DNA of 64,000 nucleotides from Abelmoschus esculentus (GCA_035048815.1 JAUCBN010000012.1:12778001-12842000); one strand, 5' to 3'; shown: positions 42,905-52,943, counted from the stretch's first letter. Program-made: numbers and translations. The notes: a model not told the origin generated them from the letters alone.

Positions 42905-43023
42905 GGGGTGCAACAAGAGGACTTCCTAGGAGGTCACCCATCCTAGTACTACTCTCGCCCAAGCACGCTTAACTGCGGAGTTCTGATGGGATCCGGTGCA
43001 TTAGTGCTGGTATGATCGCACCC
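42905..43023 (-). rRNA. 5S rRNA: 5S rRNA gene copy 152
   Basis: Changes G108T, G97A; as copy 135 without C6T. Confidence 0.97.
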
Positions 43024-43188
43024 GTCAAGGAATGCGCGCTGAACGTACTAATAGGATCAACGGCCCGCGATTATGACTTGCGAGACTCTTTTAACATAAA
43101 AGCACGAGGGGGGACGTACAGACAATCCGAACCAACAATTAACTAAAAACATTAAAAAAAAATAGAGGGATAAAACCGAGTCGAAAAA

Positions 43189-43307
43189 GAGGTGCAACAC
43201 GAGGACTTCCTAGGAGGTCACCCATCCTAGTACTACTCTCGCCCAAGCACGCTTAACTGCGCAGTTCTGATGGGATCCGGTGCATTAGTGCTGGTATGAT
43301 CGCACCC
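43189..43307 (-). rRNA. 5S rRNA: 5S rRNA gene copy 153
   Basis: Changes C118T, G97A, C46G, as copy 136. Confidence 0.97.
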
Positions 43308-43471
43308 ATCAAGGAATGCGCGCTGAACGTACTAATAGGATCAACGGCGCGCGATTATGACTTGCGAGACTCTTTTAACATAAAAGCACGAGGGGGGACG
43401 TACCGACAATCCGAACCAAAAATTAACTAAAAACATTAAAAAAAATAGAGGGATAAAACCGAGTCGAAAAA

Positions 43472-43590
43472 GGGGTGCAACACGAGGACTTCCCAGGAGG
43501 TCACCCATCCTAGTACTACTCTCGCCCAAGCACGCTTAACTGCAGAGTTTTGATGAGATCCGGTGCATTAGTGCTGGTATGATCGCACCC
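43472..43590 (-). rRNA. 5S rRNA: 5S rRNA gene copy 154
   Basis: Changes C47T, G41A, C35T, as copy 137, with the same altered TATA-like element. Confidence 0.96.
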
Positions 43591-43755
43591 GTAAAGGAAT
43601 GCGCGCTGAACGTGCTAATAGGATCAACGGCGCGCGATTATGACTTGCGAGACTCTTTTAACATAAAAGCACGAGAGGGGACGTACCGACAATCCGAACC
43701 AAAAATTAACTAAAAACATTAAAAAAAAATAGAGGGATAAAACCGAGTCGAAAAA

Positions 43756-43874
43756 GGGGTGCAACACGAGGACTTCCCAGGAGGTCACCCATTCTAGTAC
43801 TACTCTCGCCCAAGCACGCTTCACTGCGGAGTTCTGAAGGGATCCGGTGCATTAGTGCTGGTATGATCGCACCC
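43756..43874 (-). rRNA. 5S rRNA: 5S rRNA gene copy 155
   Basis: Changes G82A, T53G, A37T, as copy 138. Confidence 0.97.
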
Positions 43875-44039
43875 GTCAAGGAATGCGCGCTGAACGTACT
43901 AATAGGATCAACGGCGCGCGATTATGACTTGCGAGACTCTTTTAACATAAAAGCACGAGGGGGGACGTACCGACAATCCGAACCAAAAATTAACTAAAAA
44001 CATTAAAAAAAAATAGAGGGATAAAACCGAGTCGAAAAA

Positions 44040-44158
44040 GGGGTGCAACACGAGAACTTCCCAGGAGGTCACCCATCCTAGTACTACTCTCGCCCAAGCA
44101 CGCTTAACTGCGGAATTCTGATGCGACCCGGTGCATTAGTGCTAGTATGATCGCACCA
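44040..44158 (-). rRNA. 5S rRNA: 5S rRNA gene copy 156
   Basis: Changes C104T, C44T, C35G, A32G, C15T, G1T, as copy 139. Confidence 0.94.
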
Positions 44159-44321
44159 GTCAAGGAATGCGCGCTGAACGTGCTAATAGGATCAACGGCG
44201 CGCGATTATGACTTGCGAGACTCTTTTAATATAAAAGCACGAGGGGGGACGTACCGACAATCCGAACCAAAAATTAACTAAAACATTAAAAAAAATAGAG
44301 GGATAAAACCGAGTCGAAAAA

Positions 44322-44440
44322 GGGGTGCAACACGAGGACTTCCCAAGAGGTCACCCATCCTAGTACTACTCTCGCCCAAGCACGCTTAACTGCGGAGTTC
44401 GGATGGGATCCGGTGCATTAGTACTGGTATGATCGCACCC
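44322..44440 (-). rRNA. 5S rRNA: 5S rRNA gene copy 157 (hybrid of copies 140 and 141)
   Basis: C95T and A40C come from the copy 140 type; C18T and the right spacer (atggcttgcgag, gggggccgtac) come from the copy 141 type. The crossover falls between RNA positions 40 and 19 (44401-44422). The left spacer also has one A fewer (aactaaaacatt). Confidence 0.96.
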
Positions 44441-44605
44441 GTCAAGGAATGCGCGCTGAACGTACTAATAGGATCAACGGCGCGCGATTATGGCTTGCGA
44501 GTCTCTTTTAACATAAAAGCACGAGGGGGGCCGTACCGACAATCCGAACCAAAAATTAACTAAAAACATTAAAAAAAAATAGAGGGATAAAACCGAGTCG
44601 AAAAA

Positions 44606-44724
44606 GGGGTGCAACACGAGGACTTCCCAGGTGGTCACCCATCCTAGTACTACTCTCGCCCAAGCGCGCGTAACTGCGGAGTTCTGATGGGATCCGGTGC
44701 ATTAGTGCTGGTATGAACGCATCC
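44606..44724 (-). rRNA. 5S rRNA: 5S rRNA gene copy 158
   Basis: Changes T93A, T59C, A55C, A8T, G3A; as copy 142 without C67G. Confidence 0.96.
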
Positions 44725-44889
44725 GTCAAGGAATGCGCGCTGAACATACTAATAGGATCAACGGCGCGCGATTATGACTTGCGAGACTCTTTTAACATAA
44801 AAGCACGAGGGGGGACGTACCGACAATCCGAACCAAAAATTAACTAAAAACATTAAAAAAAAATAGAGGGATAAAACCGAGTCGAAAAA

Positions 44890-45008
44890 GGGGTGCAACA
44901 CGAGGACTTCCCAGGAGGTCACAAATCCTAGTACTACTCTCGCACAAGCACGCTTAACTACGGAGTTCTGATGGGATCCGGTGCATTAGTGCTGGTATGA
45001 TCGCACCC
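44890..45008 (-). rRNA. 5S rRNA: 5S rRNA gene copy 159
   Basis: Changes G86T, G85T, G65T, C49T, as copy 143. Confidence 0.95.
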
Positions 45009-45172
45009 GTCAAGGAATGCGCGCTGAACGTACTAATAGGATCAACGGCGCGCGATTATGACTTGCGAGACTCTTTTAACATAAAAGCACGAGGGGGGAC
45101 GTACCGACAATCCGAACCAAAAATTAACTAAAAACATTAAAAAAAATAGAGGGATAAAACCGAGTCGAAAAA

Positions 45173-45291
45173 GGGGTGCAACACGAGGACTTCCAAGGAG
45201 GTCACCCATCCTAGTACTACTCTTGCCCAAGCACGCTTATCTGCGAAGTTCTGATGGGATCCGGTGCATTAGAGCTGGTATGATCACACCT
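45173..45291 (-). rRNA. 5S rRNA: 5S rRNA gene copy 160 (divergent)
   Basis: Changes G97T, G68A, T52A, C46T, A19T, C6T, G1A. The only T52A in the window. Confidence 0.94.
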
Positions 45292-45456
45292 GTCAAGGAA
45301 TGCGCGCTGAACGTACTAATAGGATCAACAGCGCGCGATTATGACTTGCGAGACTCTTTTAACATAAAAGCACGAGGGGGGACGTACCGACAATCCGAAC
45401 CAAAAATTAACTAAAAACATTAAAAAAAAATAGAGGGATAAAACCGAGTCGAAAAA

Positions 45457-45575
45457 GGGGTGCAACAGGAGGACTTCCCAAGAGGTCACCCATCCTAGTA
45501 CTACTCTCGCCCAAGCACGCTTAACTACGGAGTTCTGATTGGATCCGGTGCATTAGTGCTGGTATGATCGCACCC
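45457..45575 (-). rRNA. 5S rRNA: 5S rRNA gene copy 161
   Basis: Changes G108C, C95T, C49T, C36A. Confidence 0.97.
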
Positions 45576-45738
45576 GTCAAGAAATGCGCGCTGAACGTAC
45601 TAATAGGATCAACAGCGCGCGATTATGACTTGCGAGACTCTTTTAACATAAAAGCATGAGGGGGGACGTACCGACAATCCGAACCAAAAATTAACTAAAA
45701 ACATTAAAAAAATAGAGGGATAAAACCGAGTCGAAAAA

Positions 45739-45857
45739 GGGGTGCAACATTAGGACTTCCCAGGAGGTCACCCATCCTAGTACTACTCTCGCCCAAGCAC
45801 GCTTAACTGCAGAGTTCTGATGGGATCCGGTGCATTAGAGCTGGTATGATCGCACCC
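45739..45857 (-). rRNA. 5S rRNA: 5S rRNA gene copy 162
   Basis: Changes G108A, C107A, C47T, A19T with spacer aaggtatgcgtg. This resembles copy 78, about 24 kb away. The left A-tract is A7, the shortest intact one seen. Confidence 0.97.
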
Positions 45858-46022
45858 GTCAAGGTATGCGTGCTGAACGTACTAATAGGATCAACGGCGC
45901 GCGATTATGACTTGCGAGACTCTTTTAATATAAAAGCACGAGGGGGGACGTACCGACAATCCGAACCAAAAATTAACTAAAAACATTAAAAAAAAATAGA
46001 GGGATAAAACCGAGTCGAAAAA

Positions 46023-46141
46023 GGGGTGCAACACGAGGACTTCCCAAGAGGTCACCGATCCTAGTACTACTCTCGCCCGAGCACGCTTAACTGCGGAGTT
46101 CTGATGGGATCCGGTGCATTAGTGCTGGTATGATCGCACCC
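46023..46141 (-). rRNA. 5S rRNA: 5S rRNA gene copy 163
   Basis: Changes C95T, G85C, T63C. The right spacer lacks one base (caacgcgcgtg). Confidence 0.97.
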
Positions 46142-46304
46142 GTCAAGGAATGCGCGCTGAACGTACTAATAGGATCAACGCGCGTGATTATGACTTGCGA
46201 GACTCTTTTAACATAAAAGCACGAGGGGGGACGTACCGACAATCCGAACCAAAAATTAACTAAAAACATTAAAAAAAATAGAGGGATAAAACCGAGTCGA
46301 AAAA

Positions 46305-46423
46305 GGGGTGCAACACGAGGACTTCCCAGGAGGTCACCCATCCTAGTACTACTCTCGCCCAAGAACGCTTGACTGCGGAGTTCTGATGGGATCCGGTGCA
46401 TTACTGCTGGTATGATCGCACCC
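46305..46423 (-). rRNA. 5S rRNA: 5S rRNA gene copy 164
   Basis: Changes G60T, T53C, C20G. Confidence 0.97.
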
Positions 46424-46588
46424 GTTAAGGAATGCGCGCTGAACGTACTAATAGGATCAACGGCGCGCGATTATGACTTGCGAGACTCTTTTAACATAAA
46501 AGCACGAGAGGGGACGTACCGACAATCCGAACCAAAAATTAGCTAAAAACATTAAAAAAAAATAGAGGGATAAAACCGAGTCGAAAGA

Positions 46589-46707
46589 GGGGTGCAACAC
46601 GAGGACTTCCTAGGAGGTCACCCATCCTAGTACTACTCTCGCCCGAGCACGCTTAACTACGGAGTTCTGATGGGATCCGGTGCATTAGTGCTGGTATGAT
46701 CCCACCT
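46589..46707 (-). rRNA. 5S rRNA: 5S rRNA gene copy 165 with broken terminator
   Basis: Changes G97A, T63C, C49T, C6G, G1A. The T5 terminator is interrupted (+ strand aaaga at 46584-46588), leaving only T3, so the T4 further on would have to act. Confidence 0.94.
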
Positions 46708-46871
46708 GTCAAGGAATGCGCGCTGAACGTACTAATAGGATCAACAGCGCGCGATTATGACTTGCGAGACTCTTTTAACATAAAAGCACGAGGGGGGACG
46801 TACCGACAATCCGAACCAAAAATTAACTAAAAACATTAAAAAAAATAGAGGGATAAAACCGAGTCGAAAAA

Positions 46872-46990
46872 AGGGTGCAATACGAGGACATCCCAGGAGG
46901 TCACCCATCCTAGTACTACTCTCGCACAAGCACGCTTCACTGCGGAGTTCTGATGGGATCCGGTGCATTAGTGCTGGTATGATCGCACCC
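46872..46990 (-). rRNA. 5S rRNA: 5S rRNA gene copy 166
   Basis: Changes C119T, G110A, A101T, G65T, T53G. The right spacer lacks one base (caacgcgcgcg). Confidence 0.96.
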
Positions 46991-47154
46991 GTCAAGGAAT
47001 GCGCGCTGAACGTACTAATAGGATCAACGCGCGCGATTATGACTTGCGAGACTCTTTTAACATAAAAGCACGAGGGGGGACGTACCGACAATCCGAACCA
47101 AAAATTAACTAAAAACATTAAAAAAAAATAGAGGGATAAAACCGAGTCGAAAAA

Positions 47155-47273
47155 GGGGTGCAACACGAGGACTTCCCAGGAGGTCACCCATCCTAGTACT
47201 ACTCTCGCCCAAGCACGCTTCACTGCGGAGTTCTGATGGGACCCGGTGCATTAGTGCTGGTATGATCGCACCC
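47155..47273 (-). rRNA. 5S rRNA: 5S rRNA gene copy 167
   Basis: Changes T53G, A32G. Confidence 0.97.
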
Positions 47274-47437
47274 GTCAAGGAATGCGCGCTGAACGTACTA
47301 ATAGGATCAACGGCGCGCGATTATGACTTGCGAGACTCTTTTAATATAAAAGCACGAGGGGGGACGTACCGACAATCCGAACCAAAAATTAACTAAAAAC
47401 ATTAAAAAAAATAGAGGGATAAAACCGAGTCGAAAAA

Positions 47438-47556
47438 GGGGTGCAACACGAGGACTTCCCAAGAGGTCACCGATCCTAGTACTACTCTCGCCCGAGCACG
47501 CTTAACTGCGGAGTTCTGATGGGATCCGGTGCATTAGTGCTGGTATGATCGCACCC
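47438..47556 (-). rRNA. 5S rRNA: 5S rRNA gene copy 168
   Basis: Changes C95T, G85C, T63C, as copy 163. Confidence 0.97.
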
Positions 47557-47720
47557 GTCAAGGAATGCGCGCTGAACGTACTAATAGGATCAACGGCGCG
47601 CGATTATCACTTGCGAGACTCTTTTAACATAAAAGCACGAGGGGGGACGTACCGACAATCCGAACCAAAAATTAACTAAAAACATTAAAAAAAATAGAGG
47701 GATAAAACCGAGTCGAAAAA

Positions 47721-47839
47721 GGGGTGCAACACGAGGACTTCCCAAGAGGTCACCCATCCTAGTACTACTCTCGCCCAAGCACGATTAACTACAGAGTTCT
47801 GATGGGATCCGGTGCATTAGTGCTGGTATGATCATACCC
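47721..47839 (-). rRNA. 5S rRNA: 5S rRNA gene copy 169
   Basis: Changes C95T, G56T, C49T, C47T, C6T, G5A. The adjacent C6T/G5A pair alters helix I. Confidence 0.95.
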
Positions 47840-48004
47840 GTCAAGGAATGCGCGCTGAACGTACTAATAGGATGAACAGCGCGCGATTATGACTTGCGAG
47901 ACTCTTTTAACATAAAAGCACGAGGGGGGACGTACCGACAATCCGAACCAAAAATTAACTAAAAACATTAAAAAAAAATAGAGGGATAAAACCGAGTAGA
48001 AAAA

Positions 48005-48123
48005 GGGGTGCAATACGAGGACATCCCAGGAGGTCACCCATCCTAGTACTACTCTCGCCCAAGCACGCTTCACTGCGGAGTTCTGATGGGATCCGGTGCA
48101 TTAGTGCTGGTATGATCGCACCC
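48005..48123 (-). rRNA. 5S rRNA: 5S rRNA gene copy 170
   Basis: Changes G110A, A101T, T53G. The left spacer has gagtagaaaaa. Confidence 0.97.
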
Positions 48124-48288
48124 GTCAAGGAATGCGCGCTGAACGTACTAATAGGATCAACGGCGCGCGATTATGACTTGCGAGACTCTTTTAACATAAA
48201 AGCACGAGGGGGGACGTACCGACAATCCGAACCAAAAATTAACTAAAAACATTAAAAAAAAATAGATGGATAAAACCGAGTCGAAAAA

Positions 48289-48407
48289 AGGGTGCAACAC
48301 GAGGACTTCCCAGGAGGTCACCCATCCTAGTACTACTCTCGCCCAAGCACGCTTAACTGCGGAGTTCTGATGGGATCCAGTGCATTAATGCTGGTATGAT
48401 CAAACCC
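48289..48407 (-). rRNA. 5S rRNA: 5S rRNA gene copy 171
   Basis: Changes C119T, C29T, C20T, C6T, G5T. Confidence 0.96.
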
Positions 48408-48572
48408 GTCAAGGAATGCGCGCTGAACGTACTAATAGAATCAACGGCGCGCGATTATGACTTGCGAGACTCTTTTAACATAAAAGCACGAGGGGGGACG
48501 TACCGACAATCCGAACCAAAAATTAACTAAAAACATTAAAAAAAAATAGTGCGATAAAACCGAGTCGAAAAA

Positions 48573-48691
48573 AGGGTGCAACACGAGGACTTCCCAGGAG
48601 GTCACCCATCCTAGTACTACTCTCGCCCAAACACGCTTAACTGCGGAGTTCTGATGGGATCCGGTGCATTAGTGCTGGTATGATCGCACCC
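48573..48691 (-). rRNA. 5S rRNA: 5S rRNA gene copy 172
   Basis: Changes C119T, C61T (box A). The right spacer lacks one base (caacgcgcgtg), as after copy 163. Confidence 0.97.
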
Positions 48692-48855
48692 GTCAAGGAA
48701 TGCGCGCTGAACGTACTAATAGGATCAACGCGCGTGATTATGACTTGCGAGACTCTTTTAACATAAAAGCACGAGGGGGGACGTACCGACAATCCGAACC
48801 AAAAATTAACTAAAAACATTAAAAAAAAATAGAGGGATAAAACCGAGTCGAAAAA

Positions 48856-48974
48856 GGGATGCAACACAAGGACTTCCCAGGAGGTCACCCATCCTAGTAC
48901 TACTCTCGCCCAAGCACGCTTGACTGCGGAGTTCTGATGGGATCCGGTGCATTAGTGCTGGTATGATCGCACCC
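48856..48974 (-). rRNA. 5S rRNA: 5S rRNA gene copy 173
   Basis: Changes C116T, C107T, T53C. Confidence 0.97.
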
Positions 48975-49138
48975 GTCAAGGAATGCGCGCTGAACGTACT
49001 AATAGGATCAACGGCGCGCGATTATGACTTGCGAGACTCTTTTAACATAAAAGCACGAGGGGGGACGTACCGACAATCCGAACCAAAAATTAACTAAAAA
49101 CATTAAAAAAAATAGAGGGATAAAACCGAGTCGAAAAA

Positions 49139-49257
49139 GGGGTGCAACACGAGGACTTCCCAAGAGGTCACCCATCCTAGTACTACTCTCGCCCAAGCAC
49201 GATTAACTACAGAGTTCTGATGGGATCCGGTGCATTAGTGCTGGTATGATCATACCC
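49139..49257 (-). rRNA. 5S rRNA: 5S rRNA gene copy 174
   Basis: Changes C95T, G56T, C49T, C47T, C6T, G5A; equals copy 169. Confidence 0.95.
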
Positions 49258-49422
49258 GTCAAGGAATGCGCGCTGAACGTACTAATAGGATGAACAGCGC
49301 GCGATTATGACTTGCGAGACTCTTTTAACATAAAAGCACGAGGGGGGACGTACCGACAATCCGAACCAAAAATTAACTAAAAACATTAAAAAAAAATAGA
49401 GGGATAAAACCGAGTAGAAAAA

Positions 49423-49541
49423 GGGGTGCAATACGAGGACATCCCAGGAGGTCACCCATCCTAGTACTACTCTCGCCCAAGCACGCTTCACTGCGGAGTT
49501 CTGATGGGATCCGGTGCATTAGTGCTGGTATGATCGCACCC
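49423..49541 (-). rRNA. 5S rRNA: 5S rRNA gene copy 175 (template junction)
   Basis: Changes G110A, A101T, T53G; equals copy 170. Its right spacer is the shortened caacgcgcgcg type found after copy 166, so two source blocks meet in this unit. Confidence 0.97.
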
Positions 49542-49705
49542 GTCAAGGAATGCGCGCTGAACGTACTAATAGGATCAACGCGCGCGATTATGACTTGCGA
49601 GACTCTTTTAACATAAAAGCACGAGGGGGGACGTACCGACAATCCGAACCAAAAATTAACTAAAAACATTAAAAAAAAATAGAGGGATAAAACCGAGTCG
49701 AAAAA

Positions 49706-49824
49706 GGGGTGCAACACGAGGACTTCCCAGGAGGTCACCCATCCTAGTACTACTCTCGCCCAAGCACGCTTCACTGCGGAGTTCTGATGGGACCCGGTGC
49801 ATTAGTGCTGGTATGATCGCACCC
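49706..49824 (-). rRNA. 5S rRNA: 5S rRNA gene copy 176
   Basis: Changes T53G, A32G; equals copy 167. Confidence 0.97.
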
Positions 49825-49988
49825 GTCAAGGAATGCGCGCTGAACGTACTAATAGGATCAACGGCGCGCGATTATGACTTGCGAGACTCTTTTAATATAA
49901 AAGCACGAGGGGGGACGTACCGACAATCCGAACCAAAAATTAACTAAAAACATTAAAAAAAATAGAGGGATAAAACCGAGTCGAAAAA

Positions 49989-50107
49989 GGGGTGCAACAC
50001 GAGGACTTCCCAAGAGGTCACCGATCCTAGTACTACTCTCGCCCGAGCACGCTTAACTGCGGAGTTCTGATGGGATCCGGTGCATTAGTGCTGGTATGAT
50101 CGCACCC
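49989..50107 (-). rRNA. 5S rRNA: 5S rRNA gene copy 177
   Basis: Changes C95T, G85C, T63C; equals copy 168, but the right spacer has taggaac without A19T in the gene. Confidence 0.97.
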
Positions 50108-50271
50108 GTCAAGGAATGCGCGCTGAACGTACTAATAGGAACAACGGCGCGCGATTATGACTTGCGAGACTCTTTTAACATAAAAGCACGAGGGGGGACG
50201 TACCGACAATCCGAACCAAAAATTAACTAAAAACATTAAAAAAAATAGAGGGATAAAACCGAGTCGAAAAA

Positions 50272-50390
50272 AGGGTGCAACACGAGGACTTCCCAGGAGG
50301 TCACCCATCCTAGTACTACTCTCGCCCAAGCACGCTTAGCTGCGGAGTTCTGATGGGATCCGGTGCATTAGTACTGGTATGATCGCACCC
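50272..50390 (-). rRNA. 5S rRNA: 5S rRNA gene copy 178
   Basis: Changes C119T, T52C, C18T. Confidence 0.97.
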
Positions 50391-50555
50391 GTCAAGGAAT
50401 GCGCGCTGAACGTACTAATAGGATCAACGGCGCGCGATTATGACTTGGGAGACTCTTTTAACATAAAAGCACGAGGGGGGACGTACCGACAATCCGAACC
50501 AAAAATTAACTAAAAACATTAAAAAAAAATAGAGGGATAAAACCGAGTCGTAAAA

Positions 50556-50674
50556 GGGGTGCAACACGAGGACATCCCAGGAGCTCACCCATCCTAGTAC
50601 TACTCTCGCCCAAGCACGCTTGACTGCGGAGTTCTGATGGGATCCGGTGCATTAGTGCTGGTATGATCGCACCC
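50556..50674 (-). rRNA. 5S rRNA: 5S rRNA gene copy 179
   Basis: Changes A101T, C91G (box C), T53C. Terminator T4. Confidence 0.96.
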
Positions 50675-50839
50675 GTCAAGGAATGCGCGCTGAACGTACT
50701 AATAGGATCAACGGCGCGCGATTATGACTTGCGAGACTCTTTTAACATAAAAGCACGAGGGGGGACGTACCGACAATCCGAACCAAAAATTAACTAAAAA
50801 CATTAAAAAAAAATAAGGGGATAAAACCGAGTCGAAAAA

Positions 50840-50958
50840 GGGGTGCAACACAAGGACTTCCCAGGAGGTCACCCATCCTAGTACTACTCTCGCCCGAGCA
50901 CGCTTACCTGCGGAGTTCTGATGGGATCCGGTGCATTAGTGCTTGTATGATCGCACCC
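50840..50958 (-). rRNA. 5S rRNA: 5S rRNA gene copy 180
   Basis: Changes C107T, T63C, T52G, C15A. The right spacer lacks one base (caacgcgcgcg). Confidence 0.97.
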
Positions 50959-51122
50959 GTCAAGGAATGCGCGCTGAACGTACTAATAGGATCAACGCGC
51001 GCGATTATGACTTGCGAGACTCTTTTAACATAAAAGCACGAGGGGGGACGTACCGACAATCCGAACCAAAAATTAACTAAAAACATTAAAAAAAAATAGA
51101 GGGATAAAACCGAGTCGAAAAA

Positions 51123-51241
51123 GGGGTGCAACACGAGGACTTCCCAGGAGGTCACCCATCCTAGTACTACTCTCGCCCAAGAACGCTTGACTGCGGAGTT
51201 CTGATGGGATCCGGTGCATTAGTGCTGGTATGATCGCACCC
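51123..51241 (-). rRNA. 5S rRNA: 5S rRNA gene copy 181
   Basis: Changes G60T, T53C. Confidence 0.97.
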
Positions 51242-51406
51242 GTCAAGGAATGCGCGCTGAACGTACTAATAGGATCAACGGCGCGCGATTATGACTTGCG
51301 AGACTCTTTTAATATAAAAGCACGAGGGGGGACGTACCGACAATCCGAACCAAAAATTAACTAAAAACATTAAAAAAAAATAGAGGGATAAAACCGAGTC
51401 GAAAAA

Positions 51407-51526
51407 GGGGTGCAACACGGAGGACTTCCCAAGAGGTCACCCATCCTAGTACTACTCTCGCCCAAGCACGCTTAACTGCGGAGTTCTGATGGGATCCGGT
51501 GCATTAGAGCTGGTATGATCGCACCC
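51407..51526 (-). rRNA. 5S rRNA: 5S rRNA gene copy 182 with one-base insertion
   Basis: 120 nt: an extra C lies near RNA 106-107 (+ strand acacggaggac). Also C95T, A19T, with taggaac in the right spacer. The insertion sits at the helix V/helix I junction. Confidence 0.93.
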
Positions 51527-51689
51527 GTCAAGGAATGCGCGCTGAACGTACTAATAGGAACAACGGCGCGCGATTATGACTTGCGAGACTCTTTTAACAT
51601 AAAAGCACGAGGGGGACGTACCGACAATCCGAACCAAAAATTAACTAAAAACATTAAAAAAAATAGAGGGATAAAACCGAGTCGAAAAA

Positions 51690-51808
51690 GGGGTGCAACA
51701 CGAGGACTTCCCAGGAGGTCACCCATCCTAGTACTACTCTCTCCCAAGAACGCTTGACTGCGGAGTTCTGATGGGATCCGGTGCATTAGTGCTGGTATGA
51801 TCGCACCC
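51690..51808 (-). rRNA. 5S rRNA: 5S rRNA gene copy 183
   Basis: Changes C67A, G60T, T53C. The left spacer has five G's. Confidence 0.97.
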
Positions 51809-51973
51809 GTAAAGGAATGCGCGCTGAACGTACTAATAGGATCAACGGCGCGCGATTATGACTTGCGAGACTCTTTTAACATAAAAGCACGAGGAGGGAC
51901 GTACCGACAATCCGAACCAAAAATTAACTAAAAACATTAAAAAAAAATAGAGGGATAAAACGGAGTCGAAAAA

Positions 51974-52092
51974 GGGGTGCAACACGAGGACTTCCCAGGA
52001 GGACACCCATCCTAGTACTACTCTCGCCCAAGCACGCTTAACTGCGGAGTTCTGATGGGATCCGGTGCATTAGTGCTGGTATGATCGCACCC
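51974..52092 (-). rRNA. 5S rRNA: 5S rRNA gene copy 184
   Basis: Single change A90T, in box C. Confidence 0.97.
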
Positions 52093-52257
52093 GTCAAGGA
52101 ATGCGCGCTGAACGTACTAATAGGATCAACGGCGCGCGATTATGACTTGCGAGACTCTTTTAACATAAAAGCACGAGGGGGGACGTACCGACAATCCGAA
52201 CTAAAAATTTACTAAAAACATTAAAAAAAAATAGAGGGACAAAACCGAGTCGAAAAA

Positions 52258-52376
52258 GGGGTGCAACACGAGGACTTCCCAGGTGGTCACCCATCCTAGT
52301 ACTACTCTCGCCCAAGCGCGCGTAACTGCGGAGTTCTGATGGGATCCGGTGCATTAATGCTGGTATGATCGCACCC
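52258..52376 (-). rRNA. 5S rRNA: 5S rRNA gene copy 185
   Basis: Changes T93A, T59C, A55C, C20T. The left spacer has aactaaaaattt and gggacaaaa; first of four such units. Confidence 0.96.
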
Positions 52377-52540
52377 GTCAAGGAATGCGCGCTGAACATA
52401 CTAATAGGATCAACGGCGCGCGATTATGACTTGCGAGACTCTTTTAACATAAAAGCACGAGGGGGGACGTACCGACAATCTGAACCAAAAATTAACTAAA
52501 AACATTAAAAAAAATAGAGGGATAAAACCGAGTCGAAAAA

Positions 52541-52659
52541 GGGGTGCAACACGAGGACTTCCCAGGAGGTCACCCATCCTAGTACTACTCTCGCCCAAGC
52601 ACGCTTAACTGCGGAGTTCTGATGGGATCCGGTGCATTAGTGCTGGTATGATCGCACCC
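52541..52659 (-). rRNA. 5S rRNA: 5S rRNA gene copy 186 (exact consensus)
   Basis: No change from the window majority sequence. The promoter spacer has gtcaagaaaagcgcg. Confidence 0.98.
52563..52610 (-). promoter_or_regulatory. 5S internal control region (type example in a consensus copy)
   Basis: In this exact-consensus copy, box A spans RNA 50-64 (52596-52610, beginning AGTTAAGCGTG). The intermediate element CGAGAG is at 67-72 (52588-52593). Box C is at about 80-97 (52563-52580, containing GGATGGGTGACC). These bind TFIIIA and recruit TFIIIC and TFIIIB for Pol III. Boundaries follow the known plant 5S layout; the bases are seen directly. Confidence 0.88.
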
Positions 52660-52824
52660 GTCAAGAAAAGCGCGCTGAACGTACTAATAGGATCAACGGC
52701 GCGCGATTATGACTTGCGAGACTCTTTTAACATAAAAGCACGAGGGGGGACGTACCGACAATCCGAACCAAAAATTAACTAAAAACATTAAAAAAAAATA
52801 GAGGGATAAAACCGAGTCGAAAAA

Positions 52825-52943
52825 GGGGTGCAACACGAGGACTTTCCAGGAGGTCACCCATCCTAGTACTACTCTTGCCCGAGCACGCTTAACTGCGGAG
52901 TTCTGATGGGATCCGGTGCATTAGTGCTGGTATGATCGCACCA
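52825..52943 (-). rRNA. 5S rRNA: 5S rRNA gene copy 187
   Basis: Changes G99A, G68A, T63C, G1T. Confidence 0.95.

Larger units (their letters stand above)
35804..45008. repeat. Seventeen-unit higher-order repeat with one hybrid unit
   Basis: Copies 127-143 (35804-40466) recur as copies 144-159 (40631-45008) at a constant offset of 4827 bp up to the copy at 39213/44040. Copies 140 and 141 of the first block are replaced by a single hybrid, copy 157, after which the match resumes one unit shorter. The second block therefore has 16 genes instead of 17. Confidence 0.92.
46872..50107. repeat. Overlapping five- and nine-unit duplications
   Basis: Copies 169-170 recur as 174-175 (offset 1418, 5 units), while copies 166-168 recur as 175-177 (offset 2551, 9 units). 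Copy 175 thus links two templates. Markers are the adjacent C6T/G5A pair, the spacer ggatgaacagc, G110A with A101T, and spacers lacking one base (caacgcgcgcg). Confidence 0.85.

Noticed and set aside
46741..47223. A 160-codon minus-strand ORF, the longest in the window
   Set aside because: It arises because the spacer after copy 166 lost one base (caacgcgcgcg), which joins the frames of two adjacent units. The same explains the ORFs at 49373-49774, 46087-46401, 48637-48888 and 50904-51155.
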